Positions 33,635-42,515 of a stretch of 64,000 nt of DNA are shown here, piece by piece. The position numbers were made by a program, and so were the translations under genes. How positions within the stretch are numbered: position 1 is the stretch's first letter; each line of letters starts with the position of its first letter. The notes under the pieces were generated by a model, which was given only the letters and a program-made list of their open reading frames with translations, was not told the origin of the DNA and did no database searches. The DNA is taken from positions 111,548 to 175,547 of the forward strand of contig NZ_BMNT01000008.1 in the NCBI RefSeq assembly GCF_014646695.1, read 5' to 3'. The stretch comes from Sphaerisporangium melleum (GTDB lineage Bacteria > Actinomycetota > Actinomycetes > Streptosporangiales > Streptosporangiaceae).

Positions 33635-34231
33635 TCAAGATCCGGTTATGGCCTCCGCCACCTCACGCGCGGTGGCGGTGTCCGGCCCCGGCGGGGGCAC
33701 GAAGACCGCGGCGCGGTAGTAGCGCATCTCCTGCACGCTCTCGGTGATGTCGGCCAGCGCCCGGTGGCCGCCCTGCTTGGCCGGCGAGGCGAAGTAGACC
33801 CGGGGGTACCAGCGGCGGACCAGCTCCTTCACCGAGGAGACGTCGACCATGCGGTAGTGCAGGTAGGCGTCCACGGCCGGCATGTCCCGGGCGAGGAAGG
33901 AACGGTCGGTGGAGATGGAGTTGCCGCACAGCGGAGCCTTCTTCGGCTCCTGCACGTGCCGCCGGATGTACTCCAGCACCATGGACTCGGCCTCGGCGAG
34001 CGTCACGCCGTCGGCCAGGGCGGTGAGCAGGCCGGAGGAGGTGTGCATCTGGCGCACGACCTCCGACATCTGCTCCAGCGCCTCCCTGGGCGGCTTGATC
34101 ACCACGTCGATGCCCTCGTCGAGCTGGTTCAGCTCGCCGTCGGTCACGACGCACGCGACCTCGACGAGCGCGTCACGGCCGAGATCGAGCCCGGTCATCT
34201 CACAGTCGATCCAGACCAGCAGGTCACTCAT
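33635..34231 (-). CDS. orn: oligoribonuclease
   Basis: 198 aa. DEDD-family 3'-5' exonuclease: the [11 protein letters not shown] start gives the first Asp/Glu pair, followed by [14 protein letters not shown] and the HRALADI end motif of the DEDDh type. Orn degrades 2-5-nt RNA and linear dinucleotides such as pGpG/pApA and is usually essential in actinobacteria. The conserved neighbour tRNA-His lies just upstream. Confidence 0.95.
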   Translation of the reverse strand: MSDLLVWIDCEMTGLDLGRDALVEVACVVTDGELNQLDEGIDVVIKPPREALEQMSEVVRQMHTSSGLLTALADGVTLAEAESMVLEYIRRHVQEPKKAPLCGNSISTDRSFLARDMPAVDAYLHYRMVDVSSVKELVRRWYPRVYFASPAKQGGHRALADITESVQEMRYYRAAVFVPPPGPDTATAREVAEAITGS

Positions 34232-34252
34232 AAAGCTCAGCGTAGTGCCCGG

Positions 34253-35773
34253 TCATGAGGCCTTGAGAGAGTCCAGTACGCGATTGATCACCGAAGTGTC
34301 CAGATTGTCGGGAACGGAGACGTAAAGGAGGGAAGGTCGCTCCCCGCCGCGGTCGACGAGGACCAGCGCGGCCTGCTCCTTCTTGAACTTCCAGCCCTGC
34401 TTCTTCGCGATGTCACCGAAGTCCAGCTCGAGCCTGAGCAGCCAGGCCTTCTTGCCGCTCACCTCGATGGCCTCGTTCTTGAGGATCTTGCGGTTGTGCG
34501 GCGGGCTGTAGAAGACCTTCTCGTACTGGATGAGGAACTCGGCCGTCGCCTTGCGCAGGTCCTTCGGCCCGGAGTACTCGAAGATCTGCGGCAGCGCGCA
34601 CGAGGCCACCGTGCCCACCCAGTTGCCGCCCTGGCCGTCGAAATTCTCCTGCGACATCGCCTGCGCCGCGCTGCTCCACACGGCGACACGGGGGTCGGGC
34701 CGGCCGTTGCCGTTCAGGTCCTCCCACTTGGGGACCGACCAGGGGCTGCCCGGGAACTCGTACGACAGGCCGGTGCGCGGGTCGGTGATCTGGTCCCCTT
34801 CCGGCTGGGGAAGCTCGGCGGGGAAGTCCGTGGCGCTCGGATCGGGCGCCGGGGTCTCCTCCAGCCGCGGGGTGACCTCGGGAGCCGACGACTCGGCGCT
34901 CGCACTCGGCACCGGGCTGTCGGCCGCCGTCGGCCTGCCGCCGCTCCGGTTGACGAAGGTGAGGGCGATGACGAGCGCCACGACGAGGAGGATCGCCACC
35001 GCGCCGCCGCCCAGCACCCACGGCAGCGGGCTCTTCTTCTTCGGCGGCGGCCCCTGCGGGCCGAAGTCCGGCACCGGGAGCTGCGTCGTCGAGCCGGGCC
35101 CGCCCCACGGCCCGGGCCCGCCCGGCATCTGCGGCCCGCCGCCCGGCGCCCCCGGGCCGCCGTACGGTCCGGTGGGCTGGCCGTAGGCGCTCACCGGCTG
35201 TCCGTACGGCCCGGTGGGCTGCCCGTAGACGTTCGTGGGCCCGCCGGGCCCGCCGCCCTGCTGCCCGTAGGGGCCGCCCGGCCCGGCGGGCCCCGCAGGC
35301 TGCCCGGGCTGCTGCGGCCCGCCCGGCGGGGCGAATCCCGGCTGCGGGTAGGGGCCGGTGCCCTGCTGCGGGCCGGGGGCCTGCGCGCCCGGCTGTGGGT
35401 ACGGCCCAGTGCCCTGCTGCGGACCACTACCCTGCGGCGGCCCGGGGACGTGCTGCGGGCCGGTGCCCGGCCGGTCCTGCGGCGCGGCGCCCGGCTGCGG
35501 GTGCTGCCCGGTCGCCTGCTGCTGCGGGGCGGGGGCCGGTTGCGGGCCGGTGCCGGACGGCGGCGCGTCCTGCGGGGCCTCCCCGCCCTGCCCGGGCGCG
35601 CCCCCCGGCTGCCCTGCCCCCTCGGGCCGGCTCCACTGGCCGGTGGACACCGGCCCCTGGGCCGAGGTGGCCTCCAGAGGATGGGTCGCGTCGGTCCATT
35701 GAGTGCCGTCCCACCAACGCAGTTGGGGAGAACCGTACGGGTCCGGGTACCAGCCGGCGGGGGTCTGCGTCAT
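34253..35773 (-). CDS. DUF2510 membrane protein with Pro/Gly/Gln-rich linker
   Basis: 506 aa. Residues 1-40 are DUF2510 (GWYPDPYGSPQLRWWDGTQWT), a small cytosolic domain. Residues ~45-240 are a Pro/Gly/Gln linker with repeats such as GPQQGTGPYPQPG. One membrane helix (PWVLGGGAVAILLVVALVIALTF) near 255 is followed by a Thr/Pro spacer and a conserved exported domain (~310-506; PGSPWSVPKWEDLNG). The outer domain has no known function. Its start is 59 bp from the end of the following membrane gene and all three (34253-38900) share direction, so they may work together in envelope sensing. Confidence 0.75.
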   Translation of the reverse strand: MTQTPAGWYPDPYGSPQLRWWDGTQWTDATHPLEATSAQGPVSTGQWSRPEGAGQPGGAPGQGGEAPQDAPPSGTGPQPAPAPQQQATGQHPQPGAAPQDRPGTGPQHVPGPPQGSGPQQGTGPYPQPGAQAPGPQQGTGPYPQPGFAPPGGPQQPGQPAGPAGPGGPYGQQGGGPGGPTNVYGQPTGPYGQPVSAYGQPTGPYGGPGAPGGGPQMPGGPGPWGGPGSTTQLPVPDFGPQGPPPKKKSPLPWVLGGGAVAILLVVALVIALTFVNRSGGRPTAADSPVPSASAESSAPEVTPRLEETPAPDPSATDFPAELPQPEGDQITDPRTGLSYEFPGSPWSVPKWEDLNGNGRPDPRVAVWSSAAQAMSQENFDGQGGNWVGTVASCALPQIFEYSGPKDLRKATAEFLIQYEKVFYSPPHNRKILKNEAIEVSGKKAWLLRLELDFGDIAKKQGWKFKKEQAALVLVDRGGERPSLLYVSVPDNLDTSVINRVLDSLKAS

Positions 35774-35831
35774 GCCCGTCAGAATAGTGACATCGCCGTT
35801 ATTACGCGCATTCGGTGACCGCTCGCGTGGG

Positions 35832-37250
35832 TCAGCATTTGTAGGTGAACGTGGCCTTGTCCTCCAGCGGATCGCCCGAGCCCCCGACCGGGGACAGCAC
35901 CCGCAGCCGGGCGGTCAGCTTCCGCGTCCCCTGACCGCTCACGTCCCACTCCAGGGTGACCTCGTGGCGCGACTCGCCGGACCGCAGGGTGTCGGTCTGC
36001 CGCACCGGCTTCCTGCCGGTCGGCAGCCACTCGTACGACACCTGGCCCGCCGAGCCGTTCGTGGTGACCACGCCGGTCACGACCACGGTGCTGTCGCACC
36101 CGGCGGCCTTCGGCTTCCTGACCTCGACCGCGCTCACCGCCAGCGGATCGCCGCGCTGCGACCACAGGTAGGCCGCGGCCGCGATGATGACCGCGAACAC
36201 CACCACCGACCCCAGCAGGCCACCGCGACGGCGACGGCGCCGCCGCGGCCGCGGTGGCCGCTCGTTCGCCGGCACGGTGAGCTGCTCGCGCCCGGACCGC
36301 CAGATCTGCGCGGCCGCCGTGTCGGCCGGCACCCCCGGGCCGAAGCGCACTTCTCCGCCGCCCGCCGCGGCCGTGGGCACGCCCGGTGGAGATGGCGCGG
36401 TGTCCGGCGGGTACGGCGGCAGGCCGTCGGCCTGCCGCCGGTCCGCGGGCGCGTCCGGGGCGTACAGCAGCGTGACGATCTCGCCTTCTGCCATGCCCGG
36501 CGAGGGCACCGGCCGCCCGGTGGGCACCGCGCTCGCCGACCACTGCTGGACGGTCTGGACGAGCCGCTCGCGGGTGGCGAAACCGGTCGGCAGCACGTCC
36601 CGGCCGTCCACCAGGACGTCCCGCGCGGCGCCGAGACCGTGGGTGACCGCGGTGGCCGCCGCGTGGTCGAACAGCCGTGCCGCCCGCGGGTCGTCCGCCG
36701 CCCACACCGCGCCGAGCCCCCGGGCCAGGGAGGCCCAGGCCGCCAGGTCACGCTCCACGGACGCCTGCCCGAGCAGCGCCGCGGCCGGCCCGCGCTCGGC
36801 GAGCAGCGCCGCGCCCTCGTCGGTGATCACCACGGTGCCCGGGTGCAGGGCGCCGTGGGCCAGGCCCGCCGCGTGGACGGCGAGAAGGGTCTGCGCGGTC
36901 TCCACCAGCACGATGGCCGCGCTGCCCGAGTCAGGGGCGGGGCCGTTCATCAGCTCCGCCAGAGACGGCGTCCCGGGGCGCGCGGTGAGCAGCCAGACGC
37001 GTCCCCGCGCGGCCACCAGGTCGGTGATCGGCATGAGCCCGGTGACCCCGCCGCGGATCAGACGCCGGTCGGCGCTCACCTCGGCGACGAGCCGCTCACC
37101 AGCCCCGGGGGCCGCGAGGGCCGCGGGATCGATCCACAGCAGGCCGCCGAGCGTGCCGTCCGGTGTCAGCGCGTCGGTCCACGTGCCGGTCTCGCCGGCG
37201 CGGGAACGGCCGGTCGGCCGATATCCCGCGATGCTGTCCCCATCTGGCAT
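35832..37250 (-). CDS. pseudokinase-like membrane protein
   Basis: 472 aa. Residues ~20-245 resemble a Ser/Thr kinase fold that has lost catalysis: the HRDxKPxN loop is AHGALHPGTVV (no Asp or Asn), DFG is absent and no ATP-site Lys is apparent. A basic stretch (RPRRRRRRRG) and one helix (GLLGSVVVFAVIIAAAAYLW) near 345 lead to an exported beta domain (~370-472, one Cys pair). It starts exactly at the base after the stop of the active kinase gene, so the two are co-transcribed. A MviN/FhaA-like scaffold role is a fair guess. Confidence 0.68.
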   Translation of the reverse strand: MPDGDSIAGYRPTGRSRAGETGTWTDALTPDGTLGGLLWIDPAALAAPGAGERLVAEVSADRRLIRGGVTGLMPITDLVAARGRVWLLTARPGTPSLAELMNGPAPDSGSAAIVLVETAQTLLAVHAAGLAHGALHPGTVVITDEGAALLAERGPAAALLGQASVERDLAAWASLARGLGAVWAADDPRAARLFDHAAATAVTHGLGAARDVLVDGRDVLPTGFATRERLVQTVQQWSASAVPTGRPVPSPGMAEGEIVTLLYAPDAPADRRQADGLPPYPPDTAPSPPGVPTAAAGGGEVRFGPGVPADTAAAQIWRSGREQLTVPANERPPRPRRRRRRRGGLLGSVVVFAVIIAAAAYLWSQRGDPLAVSAVEVRKPKAAGCDSTVVVTGVVTTNGSAGQVSYEWLPTGRKPVRQTDTLRSGESRHEVTLEWDVSGQGTRKLTARLRVLSPVGGSGDPLEDKATFTYKC

Positions 37251-38900
37251 CTACCGCCGCCTCCGGTGCCGTCCCGCGATGCGCTGTCCGAGCACAAGTG
37301 TGGCGGGAAGCGCCCCTGCCGTCACCAGTCCGGCGGCCAGCGCCCCGGCCGGACCCTCAGAAGGGGTCTTGTCCGGCGCGGGGGTGTCGCCCTCACCGCG
37401 CGGCGGCGGTGTCGAGCTGGGAGGGGCGCTCGGCGTCGGCCTGGTCCTGGTCGGCTCCGGGGACGGCGGCGGGGGCGGCGGAGGAGGCGGAGTGGGGGTC
37501 GGCTTCGGCCTGCCCGTGGGCAGAGTGTCGTCCGTCTTGGCGTCCGGGTCGCTCTCCTTCTCGGACGGACTCGGTGACGGCTTCGGTTTGGTGGCGGTGG
37601 GCTTGGGAGACTTCACCGGCTTCTTGCTCGGGGAAGGCTTGGGCGACGGCTTGGTGGCCGGGGGCTGGGGCGGGGTGGACGGCACGGCGGCGACGGTGCC
37701 GGTCGGAGCCGCGGTCGGCGCGGGATCCTCGGTCGGCTCTTGCGCCGGCTCCTCGGACGGCTCCTCCGTCGGCTCCTCGACCGGCTCTTCGGCGATGGCC
37801 GGCTCGGGGGAGCCGGACGCGGTCGCCGTCGGCGTGACGGTCGTGGTCTGGGCCTGCAGCGTGCTGTCGCCCAGGGAGTTCACCAGGATCGCGCCGGCCG
37901 CGGCGACCACCGCGAGGCCCACCGCGCCCACGGCGATCTTGACGCCGACCTTGCTCAGCGCCCGGCGGGGGCCGCCCAGCTCGGTTTCGGCCAGCGACGT
38001 GCTGGCCTGCGAGCCCTCCTCGCCGAGCGGGAACAGCAGCGCGAGCAGGCCGGCGAGCGCGGCCAGCCTGCGGCGCCCGCGCTCCTCCCAGTCGACTCCG
38101 TACGCCTGGAGGGCGACCTCCTCGAGCTCGGCGAGGAACGCCTCCGCCGTCGGCGGCCGGTCGGCGGCGCGCTTGGCCATGCCGCGCTCGACCAGCCCCC
38201 GCAGCGGCGCGGGGACCTGCTCGACCGGCGGCGGCATCGACTGGTGCTGCCGTGCCAGTGCCGCCATGTTCCGCGACTGGAACGGCCGGGTGCCGGTGAG
38301 GCACTCGAAGAACACGATGGTCGCGGCGTAGACGTCGGTGCTCGGCCCGGCGGGCGCGCCGGCCCACTGCTCGGGCGCCATGTACGGGGGAGTGCCCGCT
38401 CCGCTGACCCCCTCGCCCGAGCGCACCGCGATGCCGAAGTCGATGAGCTTGCTGTGCCCGCTCGCCTCGATGACGACGTTCTCGGGCTTGAAGTCGCGGT
38501 GCACGATGCCGCCGTTGTGCGCGGCGGCCAGGCCGAGCAGCGCGCCCTTGAGCAGCACGAGCGCGGCCTCCGGGCCGGTCGGGCCCTCCGAGCGCAACAT
38601 CGCGCGCAGCGAGACGCCGTTCACCAGCTCCATGACGATGGCGGCGCCGCCGGGGTGCTCGATGTACTCGTAGAACCGCGCGGCGTGCGGGTTGTCCAGC
38701 AGCTCCAGCAGCCGGGCCTCGTGCCGGAAGCGGACCACGAAGCCCGGGTCGCCGCACAACGAGTCGGCGAGATATTTGATGGCGACGTGGAACCCGTCCA
38801 TGTCGTGCCGTGCCATGACGACACGCCCGGACCCGCCCGTGCCGAGCTCGCGTAACTCGGTGTATCCGGGGACTCGCCAGGTCTCGCTGTGGCCGTCCAT
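37251..38900 (-). CDS. membrane Ser/Thr protein kinase with Pro-rich outer region
   Basis: 549 aa. All kinase elements are in place: glycine loop GTGGSG (20-25), K42, E61, catalytic loop HRDFKPEN with D136, DFG at 154-156 and APE at 175-177. A membrane helix lies near 318-338. The outer part (~345-505) is a Glu/Pro/Thr then Pro/Lys-rich stalk without PASTA or other sensor domains. A second hydrophobic helix near the C-terminus (GALAAGLVTAGALPATLVLG) ends in HRRRR, so the stalk may be looped between two spans. Immediately followed by the pseudokinase-like gene. Confidence 0.9.
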   Translation of the reverse strand: MDGHSETWRVPGYTELRELGTGGSGRVVMARHDMDGFHVAIKYLADSLCGDPGFVVRFRHEARLLELLDNPHAARFYEYIEHPGGAAIVMELVNGVSLRAMLRSEGPTGPEAALVLLKGALLGLAAAHNGGIVHRDFKPENVVIEASGHSKLIDFGIAVRSGEGVSGAGTPPYMAPEQWAGAPAGPSTDVYAATIVFFECLTGTRPFQSRNMAALARQHQSMPPPVEQVPAPLRGLVERGMAKRAADRPPTAEAFLAELEEVALQAYGVDWEERGRRRLAALAGLLALLFPLGEEGSQASTSLAETELGGPRRALSKVGVKIAVGAVGLAVVAAAGAILVNSLGDSTLQAQTTTVTPTATASGSPEPAIAEEPVEEPTEEPSEEPAQEPTEDPAPTAAPTGTVAAVPSTPPQPPATKPSPKPSPSKKPVKSPKPTATKPKPSPSPSEKESDPDAKTDDTLPTGRPKPTPTPPPPPPPPPSPEPTRTRPTPSAPPSSTPPPRGEGDTPAPDKTPSEGPAGALAAGLVTAGALPATLVLGQRIAGRHRRRR

Positions 38901-39013
38901 ACGGTCTCCTTATGTGGCCGGGCCCCCACCCATGACGCGAGAACGAAGCCTAATGGTGGTGCCGAAGCCAGGAGATGTTTAAGGCCATATTTGCCTTTCT
39001 GTGGTGATCACTG

Positions 39014-39655
39014 TCAGCCATTGGGCCCTCGTCCGGAAATATGCGCGGGCACCAGTGTCCCCGAGGGCAGCACGGGATCCGGCTCCGGAGCGCCCCAGAC
39101 CATCCGGACCGGCAGCACGCCCGCCCACACCGGCAGCGCGTAGTCCTCCTCCTCGTCCGACGGCGGCCCCTGGCGGACCTTCACCGACGCCTCGGCCAGC
39201 GACAGCGCCACCACCTCCGTCGCGGCCAGCTCCTTGCGGGACGGGCTACGCGCCGCCTCCCACTGACCGGGCACGAGGTTCTCGACGATGGCGCGCAGCC
39301 CGTCGAGCCGCTCCTGCGCGTCGGTGACGATCCGGGGCGCGCCGTAGATCATCGCGCAGCGGTAGTTCGCCGAGTGGTGGAACACCGAGCGGGCGAGCAC
39401 GAGGCCGTCCAGATGGGTGACGGTCACGCAGATGTCCCCGCCGGCGTGCAGCGACGCGGCGCCGGTCGAGCCGTGCAGGTACAGGGTGTCGCCGATGCGG
39501 CCGTAGGCGGTGGGCAGCACGCGGGGCGACCCGTTCACCACGACGCCGAGATGGCAGATCACCCCGGCGTCCAGAATGGCGTACAGCTCGGCGCGGTCGG
39601 TGCGGGCACGGTCCTTGCCGCGCTTGACGGTGGTGCGAGGAGTCGTGGAGAGCAT
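39014..39655 (-). CDS. pyridoxamine 5'-phosphate oxidase-like FMN protein
   Basis: 213 aa from ATG 39655; the frame stays open far upstream but family homology begins here. Split-barrel flavin-binding fold of the NimA-like group (LYAILDAGVICHLGVVVNGSPRVLPTAYGRIGDTLYLHGSTGA), with the HHSANYRCAMIYG segment near residue 110. Members reduce nitroimidazoles or bind FMN/F420. Divergent from a MocR regulator, with a 66-bp gap containing an inverted repeat, which suggests the regulator controls it. Confidence 0.85.
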   Translation of the reverse strand: MLSTTPRTTVKRGKDRARTDRAELYAILDAGVICHLGVVVNGSPRVLPTAYGRIGDTLYLHGSTGAASLHAGGDICVTVTHLDGLVLARSVFHHSANYRCAMIYGAPRIVTDAQERLDGLRAIVENLVPGQWEAARSPSRKELAATEVVALSLAEASVKVRQGPPSDEEEDYALPVWAGVLPVRMVWGAPEPDPVLPSGTLVPAHISGRGPNG

Positions 39656-39674
39656 GCCACTAACGTACGGAGAA

Positions 39675-39697
39675 GTGGACCGGCCGGGCAGGTCCAC
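39675..39697. promoter_or_regulatory. inverted repeat between PNPOx-like and mocR genes
   Basis: GTGGACC (39675-39681) and GGTCCAC (39691-39697) flank a 9-bp spacer, in the short divergent promoter region. Likely operator for the MocR-type protein, possibly with a further half-site. Confidence 0.6.
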
Positions 39698-39721
39698 ATT
39701 CGAGCGGTTTCGGGAGACCAC

Positions 39722-41224
39722 TTGCCAGGCCATGTCGAGCTGCCCCTCGTCCTCGACCGGGCGGCGTCCACCCCGCTCGCGGTGCAACTGGGCGACCAGT
39801 TGCGGGCGAGCATGCGCGGCGGCACGCTGCGCTCGGGGGAGCGCCTGCCGTCCAGCCGCGCCCTCGCCGCGCTGCTCGGCGTGAGCCGAACCGTGGTCAC
39901 CGAGGCCTTCCAGCAGCTCTACGCCGAAGGATGGCTGGAGGGCCGGCACGGCTCCGGCACCTACGTCGCCGGCCTGACCGAGCCGGGGGAGTCGTCCGGC
40001 ACGCGAGGTGCGCCGGCCGCCGGGCGCGGCGCCGCCGGGGACATCCCGGCCGGACGTGACGGTGCGGCGGCCGGGCCGGAGCTCGACGCGCCCGGTGCCG
40101 GGCCGCGCCCCATCGCCATGCCGGCGGCCGGCCGGGGCCCGGACGTCGTGTACACCGCCGCGCCGGGCGGCGAAGGGTTCATCGACCTGCGGCCCGGACG
40201 ACCCTGGGTGCGCGACTACGACCGGGCGGCCTGGCGCCGCGCGTGGCGCAGGGCGGGCGACCGGCCCCCGGCCGACGTCATCGACCCCTACGGGCACCCG
40301 CGCCTGCGCGAGCTGCTGGCCGATCACCTGCGCCGGGTGCGGGGCGTCGCGGTGGGCCCGGAGAACGTGCTGGTCACCCGGGGCACCGGTCACGGCCTCG
40401 ACCTGCTCGTCACCACCCTGCTGCGCCCGGGAGAGCGCGCCGGGGTCGAGGAGCCGGGGTACGGCAAGGCGCGCACGATCATCGAGGCCCGGGGCGGGCG
40501 GGTCGTCCCCTGCCCGGTCGACGAGCAGGGCGTCCTGCCCGCCGGGCTGCCCGGCGACCTGCGCCTGCTCTACACCACGCCCGCGCACCAGTACCCGCTC
40601 GGCGGCCGGCTCCCCATCCCGCGCCGGGAGCGCCTGCTCGCCTGGGCGCGGCGCAGCGGAGCCATGGTGGTCGAGGACGACTACGACGCCGAGTTCCGCT
40701 ACGACGTGGCGCCGCTGCCCGCCCTGTACGGCCTCGACCCCGAGCGGGTCGTCCTGCTCGGCACGCTGTCGAAGTCGCTCGCCCCCGACATCGGCATCGG
40801 CTGGCTGGTCGCCACGCCCGCGCTGCTCGCGCGGATCGCCCAGGTGCGCCACGCGCTCACCGACCGCACCTCCGGCCCGGTGCAGGAGGCCGTCTCGGTG
40901 CTGCTCGAACGCGGCGACCTGGACCGCCACCTGCGCCGTGCGCGTCTGTCCTACGCCCGCCGCCGCGCCGCCGTGGTGGACATCCTCGGCGGCCTGGTCA
41001 CCGGGGACTCCGCCGGGCTGCACGTCTTCCTGCCGCTGCCCGCCGAGCGGGTCGGCCCGCTGGTCGCCGCCGCGGCCGAGCGGGGAGTGCTGCTGGACAC
41101 CGCCGACCGGCACCACCACGGCCCGGTGCGCCATCCCGGGCTGGTGATCGGGTACGGCTCGGTGTCGCAGGCAGAGCTGCGGAAGGGCTGTGCGATCGTG
41201 GCCGGACTGCTGGCCGGCGGCTGA
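39722..41224 (+). CDS. MocR-type GntR/aminotransferase regulator (PdxR-like)
   Basis: 500 aa from TTG 39722, which has GGGAG five bases upstream and begins LPGHVELPL; no ATG or GTG is better placed. Winged helix of the GntR type (~10-80: LPSSRALAALLGVSRTVVTEAFQQL), a ~55-residue Gly/Ala/Pro linker, then a fold-type I aminotransferase domain (~140-500) with PLP Lys in LGTLSKSLAPDIGIGW and VVEDDYDAEFRYD. MocR proteins sense PLP or related amines. Its divergent neighbour is a flavin enzyme of the PNPOx fold, as in several PdxR systems. Confidence 0.88.
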   Translation: MPGHVELPLVLDRAASTPLAVQLGDQLRASMRGGTLRSGERLPSSRALAALLGVSRTVVTEAFQQLYAEGWLEGRHGSGTYVAGLTEPGESSGTRGAPAAGRGAAGDIPAGRDGAAAGPELDAPGAGPRPIAMPAAGRGPDVVYTAAPGGEGFIDLRPGRPWVRDYDRAAWRRAWRRAGDRPPADVIDPYGHPRLRELLADHLRRVRGVAVGPENVLVTRGTGHGLDLLVTTLLRPGERAGVEEPGYGKARTIIEARGGRVVPCPVDEQGVLPAGLPGDLRLLYTTPAHQYPLGGRLPIPRRERLLAWARRSGAMVVEDDYDAEFRYDVAPLPALYGLDPERVVLLGTLSKSLAPDIGIGWLVATPALLARIAQVRHALTDRTSGPVQEAVSVLLERGDLDRHLRRARLSYARRRAAVVDILGGLVTGDSAGLHVFLPLPAERVGPLVAAAAERGVLLDTADRHHHGPVRHPGLVIGYGSVSQAELRKGCAIVAGLLAGG

Positions 41225-41263
41225 CCACGGCCGCGGCCCGGCGAACGCGGAGACGAGCCCGGG

Positions 41264-42418
41264 TCAGGCGGCGGGGCGGAGCAGGTGGGAGCCGGGGGGC
41301 GGCGGGGCCGGCTGCAGGGACTCGACGACCGGCAGCGCCCGCTCGGCGTACAGCGGGTCCACCGGCAGCACGTGCCGGGCCCACCAGCGGGCCGCCTCCG
41401 GCTCCGGCGACGGTTCCACGAAACCGGGCGCGTAGTCGTCGTACGGCGGGTCGTACAGGTAGCCGGTGGGCACGCCCCGGCGGGCGAGCGCGGCGATCGC
41501 CTCGTCCCGGCCGGCCACCAGCAGCGGCACCCGGAACAGCGGCTGGCCGGTCTGCCGCAGCACACCAGGGGCGACCGTGGGCAGCTCGGCCAGCCGGGCG
41601 ACGCCCGCGAGCCGCGCTCCGCGTTCCTTCGGCAGCCGGGCCAGGCGGTGGCCCTGGTACCACCGGGCGACGGCGCCGCGGCGGCTGCGGTAGTCGTGCA
41701 GGTCGGCGCGGACCCACGGGTCCAGCGCCGCCAGCCCGCCGCCCGAGGCCAGCGCCGGCGCCAGGTCCCGCGGGCGCAGCGCGATGCGGTGGCCCTCGCG
41801 CGGCTCCTCCAGGCCGAGCAGGTGCGACAGCCGCATCGCGGGCCGGGCCATGTCCAGCCGCAGCGCCAGGTGACGGCCCGTGGAGGTCGCGACCGACAGC
41901 AGGTCACGGCGCAGCGCACCCGGCCGGAGCAGCAGGTCGCGTTCGCGTTCCAGCGCCCGCCGGTCGGCCGGATCGTCCACCGCGAGCACCCCGCCCGACC
42001 CGGCGCCCGCGTGCTTGGACAGGCTGAACACCCCCGCCGCGCCGAACGTGCCGAGCGGCCTGCCGTCCACCGAGGTCTCGGCGGCGTGCGCGACGTCCTC
42101 GATCAGCAGCGCGCCCGCCATGCCCAGCACGGCGTCCGGCAGCCCGTACAGGTTGGTGGTGAGCACGGCGTCCACCGTGCCGAGCAGGACACGGCCCAGC
42201 TCGATGTTGCCGTCGAGGACCGACAGGGGCGCGATGACCGGGATGAGACCGGCGGCCAGCACCAGGAACAGGATCTCGTCCGCCGAGATGGGGGACATGA
42301 GCAGGCGCTGACCGGGCGTGCACCAGTGGCGCAGGGCAAGGTAGAGGCCGAGCCGGTTGGACGGCAGGTACACGGTCTCGCGTCCCGTGCGGGCCGCGAG
42401 CTGTCTCTCGGGACTCAC
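41264..42418 (-). CDS. DegT/DnrJ/EryC1-like PLP protein
   Basis: 384 aa from GTG 42418 (GAAGGGG five bases upstream). Fold-type I sugar-aminotransferase family: LLIEDVAHAAET (PLP Asp), GVFSLSKHAGAGSGG (Lys) and the C-terminal GVPTGYLYDPPYDDY segment. Family members transfer an amino group onto nucleotide-linked keto sugars. The N-terminus is shorter and the chain more divergent than classic members. Placed beside polysaccharide genes, it probably makes an amino sugar for the same surface glycan. Confidence 0.78.
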   Translation of the reverse strand: MSPERQLAARTGRETVYLPSNRLGLYLALRHWCTPGQRLLMSPISADEILFLVLAAGLIPVIAPLSVLDGNIELGRVLLGTVDAVLTTNLYGLPDAVLGMAGALLIEDVAHAAETSVDGRPLGTFGAAGVFSLSKHAGAGSGGVLAVDDPADRRALERERDLLLRPGALRRDLLSVATSTGRHLALRLDMARPAMRLSHLLGLEEPREGHRIALRPRDLAPALASGGGLAALDPWVRADLHDYRSRRGAVARWYQGHRLARLPKERGARLAGVARLAELPTVAPGVLRQTGQPLFRVPLLVAGRDEAIAALARRGVPTGYLYDPPYDDYAPGFVEPSPEPEAARWWARHVLPVDPLYAERALPVVESLQPAPPPPGSHLLRPAA

Positions 42419-42433
42419 AAGCTCCCCTTCTCC

Positions 42434-42460
42434 GCCGCCCGCCGGTCTCGCGCGGGCGGC
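42434..42460 (-). terminator. hairpin between CelD-like gene and DegT-like gene
   Basis: GCCGCCCGC (42434-42442) pairs with GCGGGCGGC (42452-42460) around a 9-nt loop, downstream of the minus-strand gene ending at 42516. It may attenuate transcription into the DegT-like gene. Confidence 0.5.
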
Positions 42461-42515
42461 CAAAGGAGAAAGCTAGCGCATCTCGGCCGGGCGGCCGGCC
42501 GGTTCGGTGCGGCCC

